From Xylaria sp. FL1777 (Eukaryota > Ascomycota > Sordariomycetes > Xylariales > Xylariaceae), in assembly GCA_022578965.1 (NCBI GenBank), contig MU400534.1:186001-250000 (forward strand): a stretch of 64,000 nt of DNA, read 5' to 3'. A model generated the notes under the pieces. It saw only the letters and a program-made list of their open reading frames with translations. It was not told the DNA's origin and did no database searches. Position 1 is the stretch's first letter. Every line of letters begins with the position of its first letter. Made by a program: the position numbers and the translations under genes. This document shows positions 9,704 to 20,736 of this stretch, piece after piece.

Positions 9704-11743
9704 CTATAAACTCTTCATTTCCTCTTTGATAATATTCTTTACCGATTTAGCCATGGTCGCCGCACCACAAATGTAAAAAGCGCCATCTTCTATTAGCAAA
9801 CGACCGACTGCAGGGCCTTGTGCTGCCAGCTGATCGCCGACGTACTGCTTTTTCGTCCCCGCGGCACGAGAGAATGCAGTAAAGACTTGCAGCTTGCCGG
9901 CTAGAGGGCCGGACTGCAGGTCCATGATTAGATCCCGATACAGGAAATCCGCTTCGTCCTGGCACCCGAAGAATAGGAGCATGGGGCCGACTTCCCGCCC
10001 GATGGACGCGAGATGGGCACGGTCCTGCAGGAATGCACGGAACGGCGCGATGCCCGTCCCGGCTGCGACCATGATAATCGGTACAGAGAGGGAAACGGGA
10101 AGTCGGAATGTCGATGTGCGCACCTGGGCATGGATTACTGACGGCGGTATTGAGATCTGATCTTTTCTCTCATTTGTTACTGTGTTAGACTGTAGGGGTG
10201 ATGAGAGAAAACTACTGGCGAGGCCCGGTATAGCGATATCCGGTCTTGCGGCGAGTCGTGTTGCATTTGTGGACACTGTGATACTCACCCGACGAGGTGA
10301 TACGGTGGGAGAACTCGAGATTGAATAAGCACGCGGCTTCATTGCCGGTAGGATGTCGATAATGAATGAAAGAGGCAGATCTGTCCATGTCACGGAAGAA
10401 TCGATCTCTATGACGTATCTAAGAAGACGAGAGATCGTTACGTGATTGCGCTCAAGGAACCGCGCGTACGTATCTTTAGTCTGTGCTAAAGTTCTCAATT
10501 CTGCTTTTGCCTTCTCTGTCGGCGCGAATTCAGTCAAGAATAAGATGCTCTCGCGCGGAACCGGAGCACAGATTTCGAGATAGTGTTGGAAGAGTGCGTG
10601 CACCGTTGTAGGGCTTGGAACTTTGACTTCGTGACTGCCTTCTCGCGGCAATACATGAATCTCATTGTCTTTCCTTGATTCAAGCCCGAGCATCTGGAGT
10701 AAACTGGAGATTTCCTCGACGGGATTAACGGGCCAAATGAATATGTGATCCCCTGTCCTGTATTTGATTTGGCGATAAGCTGCGAGGTCGAATTCGAGAT
10801 GAACACAAGTCCGGTCGGACTCTTTGTAGGTTGCAATCGTGCGTTGTGTCGCAATTGGAACGGCTACAATCTCAGAGAGTCCTGGTTTCTGGGTGCCTCT
10901 GACAAAAGGGGGATATGTTTTGAGAGCCTGGTCTGTGACCTTGGTGCTCTCCTCGATGACTTCAACCCTGGGTTCGTACCCAACATTGTACTCAATTAGA
11001 TTGAACCGGGATACAAGGACGGAAAAGAAACTATTTTTCCACTCGACAAAATCTTCTTCTGTGGTACGAGCTGACTCGTCTCCTTTGCCGGTAGGCATCA
11101 CGGCTGTGGCTCCGCGACTAGTCAATCCAGTAATAACATCGTCGATGGTCTTATTGTAATACCGGTAGTTACGATTTCCGCAACCAAATGCGGCGTATCG
11201 TAAATTCTCCAAAGAGCCCCCGGACTCCTTTTTAGCCCACGCGACAAATTCTAAGGCATTGTCGCTAGGCTCACCTTCGCCGTAGGTAGACATTATGAAG
11301 GCAGTGAGCTTGGTACGTGGGATGTGCGCAACGGTGCATGGATCAAAGTCAGACAGGTCAGCAAGAAGGGCCGTCTTCTTAAAGCGATGGGTAAACTCGA
11401 TGGCTAGCCGTTGAGCAAATCCTTCGGCAACGCCTGATTGAGACCCCCAGAAAATTACCAAATCAGCATTGGTAGCTTCAATCTTCTCGGCTACATTCCT
11501 CGTAGTGGTCTGGTTAACAACACGAAGGCCGAGTTGAGCTTGGGGCCGTTCAAACAGCTTGTAGGCATAGGGATCCCGTTTCGGTAAAAGGGTGCCTCTG
11601 TTATAGACGATAGTAGAGGTGAGTAATATTAAGGGGAAAAGAATAAAATCCTGATAAGCGACATAGCTAGAGAGCATCTGAAGAGTGTCGCTCCCTAGAA
11701 TCGCATGCTGACCATCGACGAAACGGCGGGTAGCAATGTCCAT
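9704..11743 (-). CDS. NADPH-cytochrome P450 reductase, C-terminally truncated
   Basis: Diflavin reductase that passes electrons from NADPH through FAD and FMN to P450s at the ER. The single exon gives 679 aa. An N-terminal membrane anchor is at about 30-48 (ILFPLILLTSTIVY). The FMN domain shows WGSQSGVAEG, STYGEGEPSDNA and FGCGNRNYRYYN. The FAD site is RAYSISSSP near 490. The NADPH site shows AAGTGIAPFRAFLQDR, LFFGCQDEADF and YICGAATMA. The frame ends at KSL and lacks the terminal Trp, whose codons survive after the TAG (9623-9703). It is divergent from a P450 at 12499 and shares its promoter, which suggests a dedicated reductase rather than the housekeeping copy. A TATA-like ATATAAGG lies about 110 bases upstream. 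Confidence 0.93.
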   Translation of the reverse strand: MDIATRRFVDGQHAILGSDTLQMLSSYVAYQDFILFPLILLTSTIVYNRGTLLPKRDPYAYKLFERPQAQLGLRVVNQTTTRNVAEKIEATNADLVIFWGSQSGVAEGFAQRLAIEFTHRFKKTALLADLSDFDPCTVAHIPRTKLTAFIMSTYGEGEPSDNALEFVAWAKKESGGSLENLRYAAFGCGNRNYRYYNKTIDDVITGLTSRGATAVMPTGKGDESARTTEEDFVEWKNSFFSVLVSRFNLIEYNVGYEPRVEVIEESTKVTDQALKTYPPFVRGTQKPGLSEIVAVPIATQRTIATYKESDRTCVHLEFDLAAYRQIKYRTGDHIFIWPVNPVEEISSLLQMLGLESRKDNEIHVLPREGSHEVKVPSPTTVHALFQHYLEICAPVPRESILFLTEFAPTEKAKAELRTLAQTKDTYARFLERNHVTISRLLRYVIEIDSSVTWTDLPLSFIIDILPAMKPRAYSISSSPTVSPRRVSITVSTNATRLAARPDIAIPGLASSFLSSPLQSNTVTNERKDQISIPPSVIHAQVRTSTFRLPVSLSVPIIMVAAGTGIAPFRAFLQDRAHLASIGREVGPMLLFFGCQDEADFLYRDLIMDLQSGPLAGKLQVFTAFSRAAGTKKQYVGDQLAAQGPAVGRLLIEDGAFYICGAATMAKSVKNIIKEEMKSL

Positions 11744-12498
11744 CTTAAGCGGTGGTCATCTAGTCGTTCCAGAACAGAATATTTCCTTAGAAATCGTCTG
11801 AGCAGGGGTTGAGCTGGAAGTCTACGAGAGAACCTTTAACCTGACCTTAGCCCCTTATATGAACCGAGCCATATGACCTATATACATTTATTTAGACCTA
11901 CTCATACAAGTTTGCCTAACTATATGAACAAGTGAATTGACTGCCTAGATGGCAAGTGGTCTACCGTAAAAAGCCACATCCATATGGCTTCAGTGAACTG
12001 CTGAAAAATTGGAGAACTTTCTCCAAAATCTCCCCCCAAGAGATTTGTTGGAAATGTACCTAGGATCCGCATCCTAGATCTTCATCCAGCTAGGCGATAT
12101 TTGGAAATCTTTCGCCGGTTTTCTTTACACGTGTTTCGCACAAACTCACCAAGACGAGCGGCGTGGTACAAGATCCAATATCGGCGAATAATTCCGGTTC
12201 AGTTGAAGTTGGGGCTAGAAATATCTTCATTCAGCGGCGAGCTCATCGTGGGGGCCTGTGACATGGGGTGGATGAATAATGGTATGCCGACTTCGACTTA
12301 TTCGTCTTCGCACAAGTGCCGTGATATGTGTTTAAAACTTAAACACTATCTATGTTCGTATCTCCGTCATTCGTTAGTAGATATAAAACACTTTTTTCGG
12401 AATGGTCTACTATACTCTTCATCTGCAAGCTTGAGTGCAAGTACCTGGCCACATTGTTCATGAAACCATAATAGCCCATTGTTGCTCCGGCCATCATC
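11744..12498. promoter_or_regulatory. Shared divergent promoter, CPR and P450
   Basis: A 755-base gap between two divergent starts. It contains a TATA-like box for each side (11853-11860 on minus, 12381-12388 on plus), both about 110-118 bases before the ATG. It also has an 18-base perfect palindrome (12009-12026) and a CGG-N9-CCG pair (12182-12196) of the kind zinc-cluster regulators bind. That the two genes are co-controlled is inferred from the arrangement. Confidence 0.6.
12009..12026. promoter_or_regulatory. 18-base palindrome, candidate operator
   Basis: TTGGAGAA, a CT spacer, then TTCTCCAA: two perfect 8-base inverted arms near the middle of the CPR/P450 promoter. A bound dimer, such as the regulator encoded 2.4 kb away, is an inference. 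Confidence 0.45.
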
Positions 12499-14067
12499 AT
12501 GTTGGCACTCGCTGCCTTGTCAATCGGAATATGCATTGCTATAGCAATTCTCGTCATCTTGCCAATTATCCAGTACTTGATTGACGCGAAAGGCCTCAGG
12601 AAATACCCAAGTTACTCTTGGCTCTCCCCCTTTACTGATTTCAACTATTGCTACCTCTCGGCGCAAGGGTTTCGTTCGCGGGATTTGTATCTCGCGCACA
12701 AGCATACCGGACAACCCATCTTGAGAATCGGTCCTAATAGTCTTTCATTCTGCGACTCGCGCGCTATTAAAGACATATACGGCCATAGAACTTCCTGCAC
12801 AAAGGACATAAAAGAAGATGTCCTAGCTGGCTCCCACCGAAACTTGTTTGATGTCGTCGACAAGCCAGATCATGCCCGGAAGCGCAAACTTCTCTCCGCC
12901 GCTTTCGCGCTCAAGAACTTAGAGAGGTGGGAGCATAAGGTCGCCTTCACGACTGAGCGGCTTTTCAAAGCTTTCGATGGGCTCTGTACTGCGCCACTCG
13001 ATAGCCAAATGCTTGACCCGGCAGATCTGACGCTGGATTTCTGCAAGTGGATTAACTTGTGGACCATTGAAGCGATTAATAATATCGCTCTCTCGTCACG
13101 GATGGATCTGCTCGATACAGGATGCGACGAGGTCACGGCTGAAAGGCGAGACGGCACGTTATATAAAGCACGCTATAGGTTCTCCTTCGAACAGATGGCT
13201 CTGGTCTTCTCAACATTCTGCTGGGAATACAACCTGTTCCCATGGGTAGAGTGGCTCGTCGGAATTATTCCCAGTAAGTGGAAGAAGCTGGCCAATGGCG
13301 GGAAGTCCTTCGGGGATATTGTCTATCACCAGGCAGCAGAACGTCTCAGAAGGTACCAGGCAGGAGAGAAACTCGACGACTTTTTCCAAGCTTTGATGGA
13401 AGACAAGAGTGGAAACCCGAATAACCTCGAGTGGGGTGAGATTGTCTCCGAAGTGGGTGCAATTATCAATGCTGGTGCCGACACGACGGCTATGGCCCTC
13501 ACCCAAACCCTACACTTACTCATCAAGCACCCACAACATCTCCACAGGCTTCGTGAAGAGCTCGATTTCGTCCTGAAACCAGACGATGTTGTTGCGCCTT
13601 TCGATAAGGTCAAAGACCTACCGTACCTTCGTGCATGCATTGATGAAGGTCTCCGAGTCATGCCACCCACAGCAGCTGGCCTTCCGAGACGTACGCCCGC
13701 CGAAGGTGCCCAGATTATGGGCGAATGGATTGCGGGAAACACAAGTGTCAACATGACCATCTATGCTGCCCATAGGGATGAAAATCTCTTCCCTGACCCA
13801 GAGTCGTTTACACCGGAGAGATGGCTCAAAGGAGAGTCAAGAAAGAACATGGAATCCGGGTTCATTCCCTTCTCGGCTGGGGCGCGATCATGTCTTGGCC
13901 GTAACATCACATATCTAGAGCAAACAATGATGCTGGCGTCACTGGTACATCGGTACGACTTTGCTGAGCCCGATCTAGACTGGCAACTGGAACGGAGGGA
14001 AGCCTTCAATATGGTTTGCGGATCAATGCCCATCAAGATTTGGAGACGGAAGCTCGGGGTAGAATGA
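12499..14067 (+). CDS. Cytochrome P450 monooxygenase (first)
   Basis: Single-exon gene, 522 aa, full length for a microsomal P450. An N-terminal membrane anchor covers residues 1-27. The I-helix oxygen-activation motif is AGADTT near 330. The K-helix ExxR is in DEGLR, FTPERW supplies the PERF region, and the haem loop is FSAGARSCLG with the Cys ligand. The region up to about residue 120 (KYPSYSWLSPF, RIGPNSLSFC, DIYGHR) places it with fungal catabolic or secondary-metabolism P450s, but the CYP family cannot be set by eye. It shares a divergent promoter with a P450 reductase and is convergent with the Zn2Cys6 regulator (340 bases). The substrate is unknown. A TATA-like ATATAAAA sits at 12381-12388. 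Confidence 0.93.
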   Translation: MLALAALSIGICIAIAILVILPIIQYLIDAKGLRKYPSYSWLSPFTDFNYCYLSAQGFRSRDLYLAHKHTGQPILRIGPNSLSFCDSRAIKDIYGHRTSCTKDIKEDVLAGSHRNLFDVVDKPDHARKRKLLSAAFALKNLERWEHKVAFTTERLFKAFDGLCTAPLDSQMLDPADLTLDFCKWINLWTIEAINNIALSSRMDLLDTGCDEVTAERRDGTLYKARYRFSFEQMALVFSTFCWEYNLFPWVEWLVGIIPSKWKKLANGGKSFGDIVYHQAAERLRRYQAGEKLDDFFQALMEDKSGNPNNLEWGEIVSEVGAIINAGADTTAMALTQTLHLLIKHPQHLHRLREELDFVLKPDDVVAPFDKVKDLPYLRACIDEGLRVMPPTAAGLPRRTPAEGAQIMGEWIAGNTSVNMTIYAAHRDENLFPDPESFTPERWLKGESRKNMESGFIPFSAGARSCLGRNITYLEQTMMLASLVHRYDFAEPDLDWQLERREAFNMVCGSMPIKIWRRKLGVE

Positions 14068-14407
14068 GAGAGCCGAGTTGGCTACTGTGTTTGTCGTTTG
14101 TTGTGCTGTAGATTATTCTGAACATGACTGAGAGACGGGATTGGCTAGTATTCGAAATTGAAGACGATAGTTAAATTTTATAGAGTCGAGTTCTCCTTCG
14201 TGCGCTGCACACTCAATGGGCTGAATATGCTGTGATAATAACTCGATCAGAAAGCCATGTTTTCAATAAGTTATCAGCATTCCAAACCTTACGGACATCA
14301 TCCTGGATATCAACGACTGTAACTGCAGTAGCAACAGGGCCCAAATATTCGAACATTTCATATCCAAGTACACGAACAACTGTCCTTGAAGTTATGGGTT
14401 CCTGGTA
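14068..14407. other. Convergent 3' intergenic region
   Basis: 340 bases between the stop codons of the P450 and the Zn2Cys6 regulator. No gene is seen; it probably holds both 3' UTRs. Confidence 0.5.
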
Positions 14408-16743
14408 TTATAGGTCCTCCAAGTCTCTTCGTGCAGAAGCCCACGCTCTTTTCAAGGAGTCCATCACAGAAGATGTCGGCCATGCATATTCTCTTTCTAT
14501 AGTGGTCATCAAATCCGTAATCGCATCCTGTTCTCCTGGGTCATGAAAGTACTCGCCACATAACGAGATGGCAGTACAGGCTCCAGTCATGGCTGGTTGC
14601 ATTCTGTGTGATAAGGCCAAACCGCAAATGATTCTTGTAGATTGTCTTAGTTTGGCTTCTAGAGCTCGGGCTTCGGCGGCAGCGCCCAGGCCAAGGATAC
14701 GGTGCTCGTGAACTGCCAAAACGATGCGTCCGAATTCTATGTGCTGCATCCCAATCACTTTACCGTCGTTGGCCTGCCATATGACAGGGAAAAATTGCCC
14801 TGTTTTTGGATCACGCTCCTTATAGAAAAAGGGATCTAGGGGATTCGGATTGAGCAACTTCCACTGTTGTTCAAATGCTTTCAGAGATTGCCATTGCTCA
14901 GCTTTGATTCGGCTATCCTCTGAGGTATCCGCATCGTTTTCGGACCCATAGTAGTGCTTTAGAACATAAGCACACCAAATGAGAATGTGGTTTGTCCAGT
15001 CATAGTCATCGTAGTTATCTTTCTGGGACAAGGCAAGGTCACTATAGTATTGAGCCGGCAGGGAAAATCTGAAAGGCCTTCGATAACATAGTACACCCGT
15101 TATCTCCTGTCTCAGGGCAATGAGGCACGCAGAGCGTCGCAATGCGAACTCCTTCGAAACAGACACCCTCAAACTGTTGTCGGGGTTGCCTATGGCGCTT
15201 AGAAGCGTGATGAAACTGGACTGTTTGGCGCGAAAGATAGCTCCTAGCGCATTGCTGTAAGTCTCTGAGTCTGTACCGGTCAAGTGCACTATAACAAAAT
15301 GATCAGATCATATTAGTCGATTGGAAACTAGTTGCTTACTATCAACCTGCTCGTGGTAACGAAGGATGGGAATAGCGATCAGTACATCGTCAAATGGATC
15401 CTGAGGGTGGTCTAAGTAATCGATCATATACGATATACAAACATTATGATAGTGTATTGTCGACTCTTTGTTAAGATTTGGGAGCGGGATGCCATTGTAA
15501 TAAACTACACCCTCGGGGTCTTGGGCAGACTGTAAGTGTAAGACCGTGAGGTACCCGGCAGCAGCGGTACATATAGCATTGAGGAGAAGCGGTCTCTTCT
15601 TGGCTTCTTGGGGAACAATTGTCTTGTATGCTCGATGTATGTCTGTAGTGTCAAACTGGAGAGTTTCAGTTATATATAAAACAATATGTATCATGTTCAT
15701 CCCTCGCTTCAGGTACAGCCGCAGGAGATAATTATTTCGCAAGTTGCCGTCAACCAATCACCTCATGAAAACAGAGACAAGGCAGTAGGCAAACTGGTGA
15801 CTTACGGCATCGGCAAGATGTTCAACAAAACATCGCACGAGGCATGCTTCTTGGAAACCTGGAGCACTTTCACGGTCGAGCAACCTTGGTGATTCAATAC
15901 TGTCGACTGGCCAAGATGAGGGGCCAACTTGTGGTGATTCGTGCGATTCCGATATAGGTGAAGAGCAAGAATTGCCAAGCGAGACCTCGACTCGCTCGTG
16001 AGCCGGAAACGTACTTGGCAGCTCCGAGCGTTGCTCACTAGGGGGAGAATGAGAATGAGATTGGGCAGCTGTAGAGGCGCGGCCACCAAGGACGGGCGAA
16101 TCTCCTTCTGTACTCCATTGTCTTGCCTGCTCTGAAGAGCTGGGACTGTTAAAGGTAGCAAGGCTTTGATAGTTTTCGAGGTTTGTGTAAGGTCTACTTG
16201 TCAGGGTCTGTAATATTATGGCAGCTTCAGTAAGTGAGCCTTCTCCGGTACGTGTCTGGTCCTCCTGGGTAATTTCCGGAGGATCTAGTCAAATGATATA
16301 GTTAGTCATATACGGTGCCAATGTATGAACTTATGGAACCTGGAATATGGAACCCTGTATTTCAAGCCATTGCAGTGGCTCTGATAATCACCGAAATGAG
16401 GTGACAACAGCTCACCTTGTTCCGACTTAGACGCTGACGAGGCGTGCGCGCCCGGAATCACCCGCTTGAATCGCAACGGTCTGTTTTTCCGAACCGGTAC
16501 GCACGTTGAATCTGTCTTCTGGCAGTGGGTACACGGCGTTCCGCCGTCACCTATCCCTCGAAACGCTTAGTAATTGCTGCTAATACCCAGATGGACATTG
16601 GCTAAGTGGTGATATACACTTAGTGTGTTTTTCTATGTAAAGCCCCAGTTAGCATTCTGGATAGGACACGTGCGGTGTAATCACATTCACTCGCCTCTGC
16701 AGTTGACACAAGGCACAAGCCGCTCGCGGTGTTGGGGGGCCAT
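14408..16743 (-). CDS. Zn2Cys6 fungal-specific transcription factor
   Basis: Proposed exons (minus): 16743-16695, 16632-16618, 16556-16416, 16284-15806, 15655-15340 and 15288-14408, giving 626 aa. The last four joins are in phase and restore a continuous fungal transcription-factor domain (EACLVRCFVEHLADA onward, including LLLNAICTAAAGY). The zinc cluster is split. CVNC comes from exon 1, and CTHCQKTDSTC, a perfect C-x2-C-x6-C, from exon 3. The first intron appears to use a GC donor. With the donor at 16617 the third Cys reads Trp (TGG across the junction). A weaker donor about 21 bases on would keep a Cys with a longer loop. The gene is convergent with the P450 and divergent from the MFS transporter, so it is probably the cluster regulator. 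Confidence 0.8.
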
Positions 16744-17485
16744 GTCGCCATGTCATATGGATCGGATCTACACGGTAACGGCGATGCAATCAATGGTGGG
16801 CTGGAAGAAACGATGACGCTGGGAGAACATAGCGAGGTCACAGCCGGCCGAGTCAGGATCAAAGGGGAAAAGATTCGGCGGACTGGCATATAAATGTGTT
16901 GCCTGTTTCGAAGAAATTAGTCTGGACAAACTTAGGTAGGGGGTTCAGGATTTATCAGGGTTTAAATCCCGACCTCCACTGATTTTCAATTACTGCGCAG
17001 AGGAGGCATAGCTTCACTAGTGCTGTACTGCATCTTAAATAGGATAAAACTCGCCGAACGTTCAACGTTTCTAGTAAAGCGGCCCCGTCTTGTCGGAGAC
17101 TTTACCCCACGGTCGCTGGGGAATCGCTGCAACATTCCCCATGGGGATCATGAGTCTACCAGTGGGCATCGAGGCGGACCGGGGAAAGCTGACCTGGATA
17201 TCTTCACCTTGTCGGTCAATGGGGGTCAACATCTCACAATCTAACCACACAGCCAAGCCGACTATGGGAGTTGTCGGGTTAAAACTTACGGCCCTAACAT
17301 TACCATGTACAAGGACCGTAGTAAATAGCTGATCTATGGCCATAATAACCAGTATACAGTGCAGCATACATATAAATTGATGAGCATTTCCCACATGTTT
17401 CTGTCCGTGATCGTGATGTTGGTCATAGACACCCTTAGACACATCTCTTCCTCCTAATTCCACCTTTGGCACTATTGTCCTAGTT
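16744..17485. promoter_or_regulatory. Shared divergent promoter, regulator and transporter
   Basis: A 742-base gap between two divergent starts. A TATAAAT at 17371-17377 lies about 110 bases before the transporter ATG. Possible binding sites are a CGG-A-CCG inverted pair (17175-17181) and a 12-base palindrome TCCCCATGGGGA (17136-17147). The palindrome of the CPR/P450 promoter was not found here. Confidence 0.5.
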
Positions 17486-19321
17486 ATGGCGCTGCCATCG
17501 AAGGAAGATGTCAAGGCCTTCGATGTAGAGGCGCACGTTGATCATACCGAAGACCTGACCGCAGACAAATCAGCCAATATCGAACACTATAATGAAGGGC
17601 TTGGTTCTCTTTTCAAATCCCCCTATGTGCTGGGAGCAGCTGTTCTAGCGTCATGTGGTGGTTTTTCATTCGGTTACGGTGAGTAGGTTTCTGGCTCGCA
17701 GACATTACCTCAACTACTGATCTAACGGGAAACTCTTTAGACCAAGGTGTCATCTCCGTTATCTTGACGATGCCACAATTCTGGAGGCAGTACCCTGAAA
17801 CGGCCCCAGGTTACCCATCCCGCGAGTTCAACGTTGGCTTCATGACCGGAGTGCTAGAACTGGGGGCTTTCATTGGCTGCTTGATTCTGCCGTACCTGGC
17901 AGATAGGTATTCCCGAAAATGGGCTTTGACAATGGCTACGGGCATCTTCGTGGTTGGTGCTATTATTCAGACAGCTTCACAAAACTTCATTGCTCTCGTA
18001 TTTGGTCGAGCCATTGGTGGTGCTGGTGTCGGTGCCTGTAAGCCCCCCTCTCCTCTTATCCCCATGTTTTATATTGGAGAGCTGTAGCTGTTGTTCTGAC
18101 TCTAGCTGGATAGTGGCTTTGGGTGCTCCCCTATATATTTCGGAAATCTCACCACCGAAGGTGAGAGGCTCGCTCTTGGTCCTAGAATCTCTCGCGATCG
18201 TCATCGGTGCTATCGTCTCGTACTGGATCACATACGGCACAAAAGATATACCTTCCGTTGCCAGTTTCAGACTTCCATTTGGTTTACAAGTAATCCCAGC
18301 GCTTGGAGTAGGACTCGGGATCCATTTCTTTCCCTACTCGCCTCGATGGCTGGCGATGCGTAAACGGAATGATGAAGGGCTTGTCGCGCTAGCAAAACTC
18401 CGTGGCGTTTCGACTACAGACGCACGAGTCCAGGAGGAATGGATTAGTATCGTTGTAGAAGCTCGATTTCAGGAGATAGTCAGCGCACGCGAGCATCCAA
18501 ATGCAAGCCCGTTGAAAATCGAATTATTACAATGGGTCGACCTTTTTAGACCCAAGTACCTGAAGCGAACCGTCGTCGCCCTGGCGATCCCATTCTTCCA
18601 GCAGTTTTCGGGGATTAACGCGTTCGTATACTACGCTCCAACCTTCTTCGCTGCCCTAGGCCAAGACGCCAATAGATCTTTGATTTTAGCTGGGATCATA
18701 AACGTCGCACAATTCACTGCCGGGGTCCCTATGCTGATATTTCTCGATAACTTCGGTCGACGCACAATTGCTATCACCGGTGGGCTCTCAATGGCGATAC
18801 CACATATCATCACTGCAGGTCTTGTTGGGAAATTTGGGAACGATTGGGCGAGTCATAGAGCGGTCGGCTGGTTTGCTGTTGCACTTATTTGTAAGTGATG
18901 CTTCATTGCTGAGATGAATGCCCCTGACCCCCAAGACTAACATTTTCTAGACATATACGTGCTTTGTTATGCAGCATCGATAGGTCCCCTCACCTATATT
19001 ATGCCAGCCGAGGTCTTTCCAACTTCGAAGCGTGCCAAGGGCGTCGGTGCGGCGACAGCGGTTCTCTGGGTTGCAAATTTTACTATCGGTGTTATTGTTC
19101 CCATCCTAGTGGAGAGAATCGGCTTTGGAACCTACGTCTTCTTTGCAGTTTTTTGCGTATTATTTTCCGTCTTTGCATTTTTCTGCGTCCCGGAAACTAG
19201 AGGTAAAACGCTGGAAGAAATTAGCCTGACGTTCGGGGATAATTCTGCAGAAGAAGAATTAGCATTACAACGTCACATTGAAGTGGACGTTAGACAGAAT
19301 CAAGAATTATCCATCCGGTAG
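17486..19321 (+). CDS. MFS sugar-type transporter
   Basis: Exons 17486-17678, 17741-18037, 18114-18890 and 18951-19321 give 545 aa with all junctions in phase. Sugar/inositol/quinate transporter family: GYDQGVISV in helix 1, the GRAIGGAGVGA motif, LYISEISPPKVRGSL, SPRWLAMRKR after helix 6, and PETRGKTLEEISLTFG after helix 12. Twelve membrane helices are expected. It is a plasma-membrane proton symporter by family. The cytosolic N-terminus of about 45 residues is acidic. Divergent from the Zn2Cys6 regulator, it may import the substrate of the nearby P450. Hexose, quinate or an aromatic compound cannot be told apart by eye. Confidence 0.92.
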
Positions 19322-20736
19322 AGCAGCGGGTTTTTCCACATCTCAATCAGACAGTTACGGAGTTAAAGCGCTCGAAAGCTAATGTATGTACTGAAATAGC
19401 AGTACAGGAGATGGTGACTAACTTTATATTAAGAGGTTTAGGAAATAATCCTATAGTAGAAGAGTCGGCAAAGCTAGAATCGAATGACTGTAATAACCAG
19501 CTTTGGCATTCGTAGCCATTGGAGTAAGCAGATTAATTAGCTCAGGCTCAGAGCCGAATGCATTTGATAGTACTCTCAGGACTACGATACGTTCCAGTCA
19601 TGACCCAACGGAAAAGTTTTCGTTTCCTATTAAGTCATTTTAGCAGAAGAGATCTTCAAGGAGCCAATTTGTCTCCCTCCCTTGAAACGAAGTTGGCAGT
19701 GTTGAGCTAGGCCGCTCATAGTACCTAGGACGAATAGGGGCTAGATTTTTTTCTTTGAGGTATACTAGGTATTGTAACTAGCCACACTCACCTCACCCCA
19801 TACCACTTAGGTATCTAGTCAACCAGTTAGTCGCCAGGAGGCTCGAGTTTCTTGGTGGTGGCCAAGCCTCTTACATGTAGAGTTGCGGCTGTAGTAGGAT
19901 GGTAGGATGCAAATGTGCGCCAAGCTTACCACCCCGCTTCTCCGAATGCGAGAAGTTAGGTGTACTATTTATATGCGTGCGAACAGGCCCTATTTCGTTA
20001 TCCTTGTTGTTTCCTTTCTTTTTTCCTTCTTCATTCTTTTAAAGCTCTCTTTAGCTAGGGGCTCAAGTTGAGAATTTCCGTCCTTTAGATAGTATACCTT
20101 CTTCCATGCTCTTGATGATGTCTAATGGGCTTGCGCAACGCTGTCTATAATTCCTACCTAGGGTCTAGCGACGACGGCTATTTTAGTCTTTCGTCTGTCG
20201 CGCAACGGCTAGCTAGGCTCGGATAGAAAACGCGCCGAGCCTGTATTGGCTAACGCCTCCAGCTCGTGGTTAGCATTGTCAGCTTATCCACTCGCTAAAA
20301 GTACCGGAGAGAACTTTAATTAAGCTCGCATTCTCTTAATGGCGGCAGTACTCGGTAGCAGATCGAGATGGTCTCGCAGCGCCGGGTAGTATTGGGGGTT
20401 AGCGTGCGAAGGGGGCCTCGCATTCATCCTTCGCGGATGGAAGCGAACAACCATCATAGTCAGATGTTCTCATCCCAGAGTCGTTCAGTTCCTCCGAGAT
20501 AGAAGTGAAGATGCGAGTCAACGTTTACTTCGTCGCGCGCCATGATATATATTTAAATGTAAATAAGATGTATGAAATAGGCTCTGGAACTCCGGCTTCT
20601 TTCTCAACTACCACACTCGACAACCTACTCTCACCAAACCTTCTATATTGGCTTGCTTCTTGATCTCACGGCCCCTGGATAGACCGGAACGTTCCCTGAG
20701 CGGCTTTTCCTCAGCCTTAACAATCTCTCTCTCAAA
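19322..20736. other. Intergenic, no gene seen
   Basis: 1.4 kb with no convincing open frame. It includes a pyrimidine-rich tract (about 19989-20042), many GCTAG/CTAGG words, and the leader of the DUF2306 gene. It may contain degraded repeat DNA. Confidence 0.4.

Noticed and set aside
12101..12463. 120-codon plus ORF in the CPR/P450 promoter
   Set aside because: Composition is not protein-like and it overlaps the palindrome-containing promoter and the P450 TATA box.
16940..16980. tRNA-like stretch with GGTTTAAATCCC
   Set aside because: The flanking bases do not form the acceptor and D stems of a tRNA cloverleaf.
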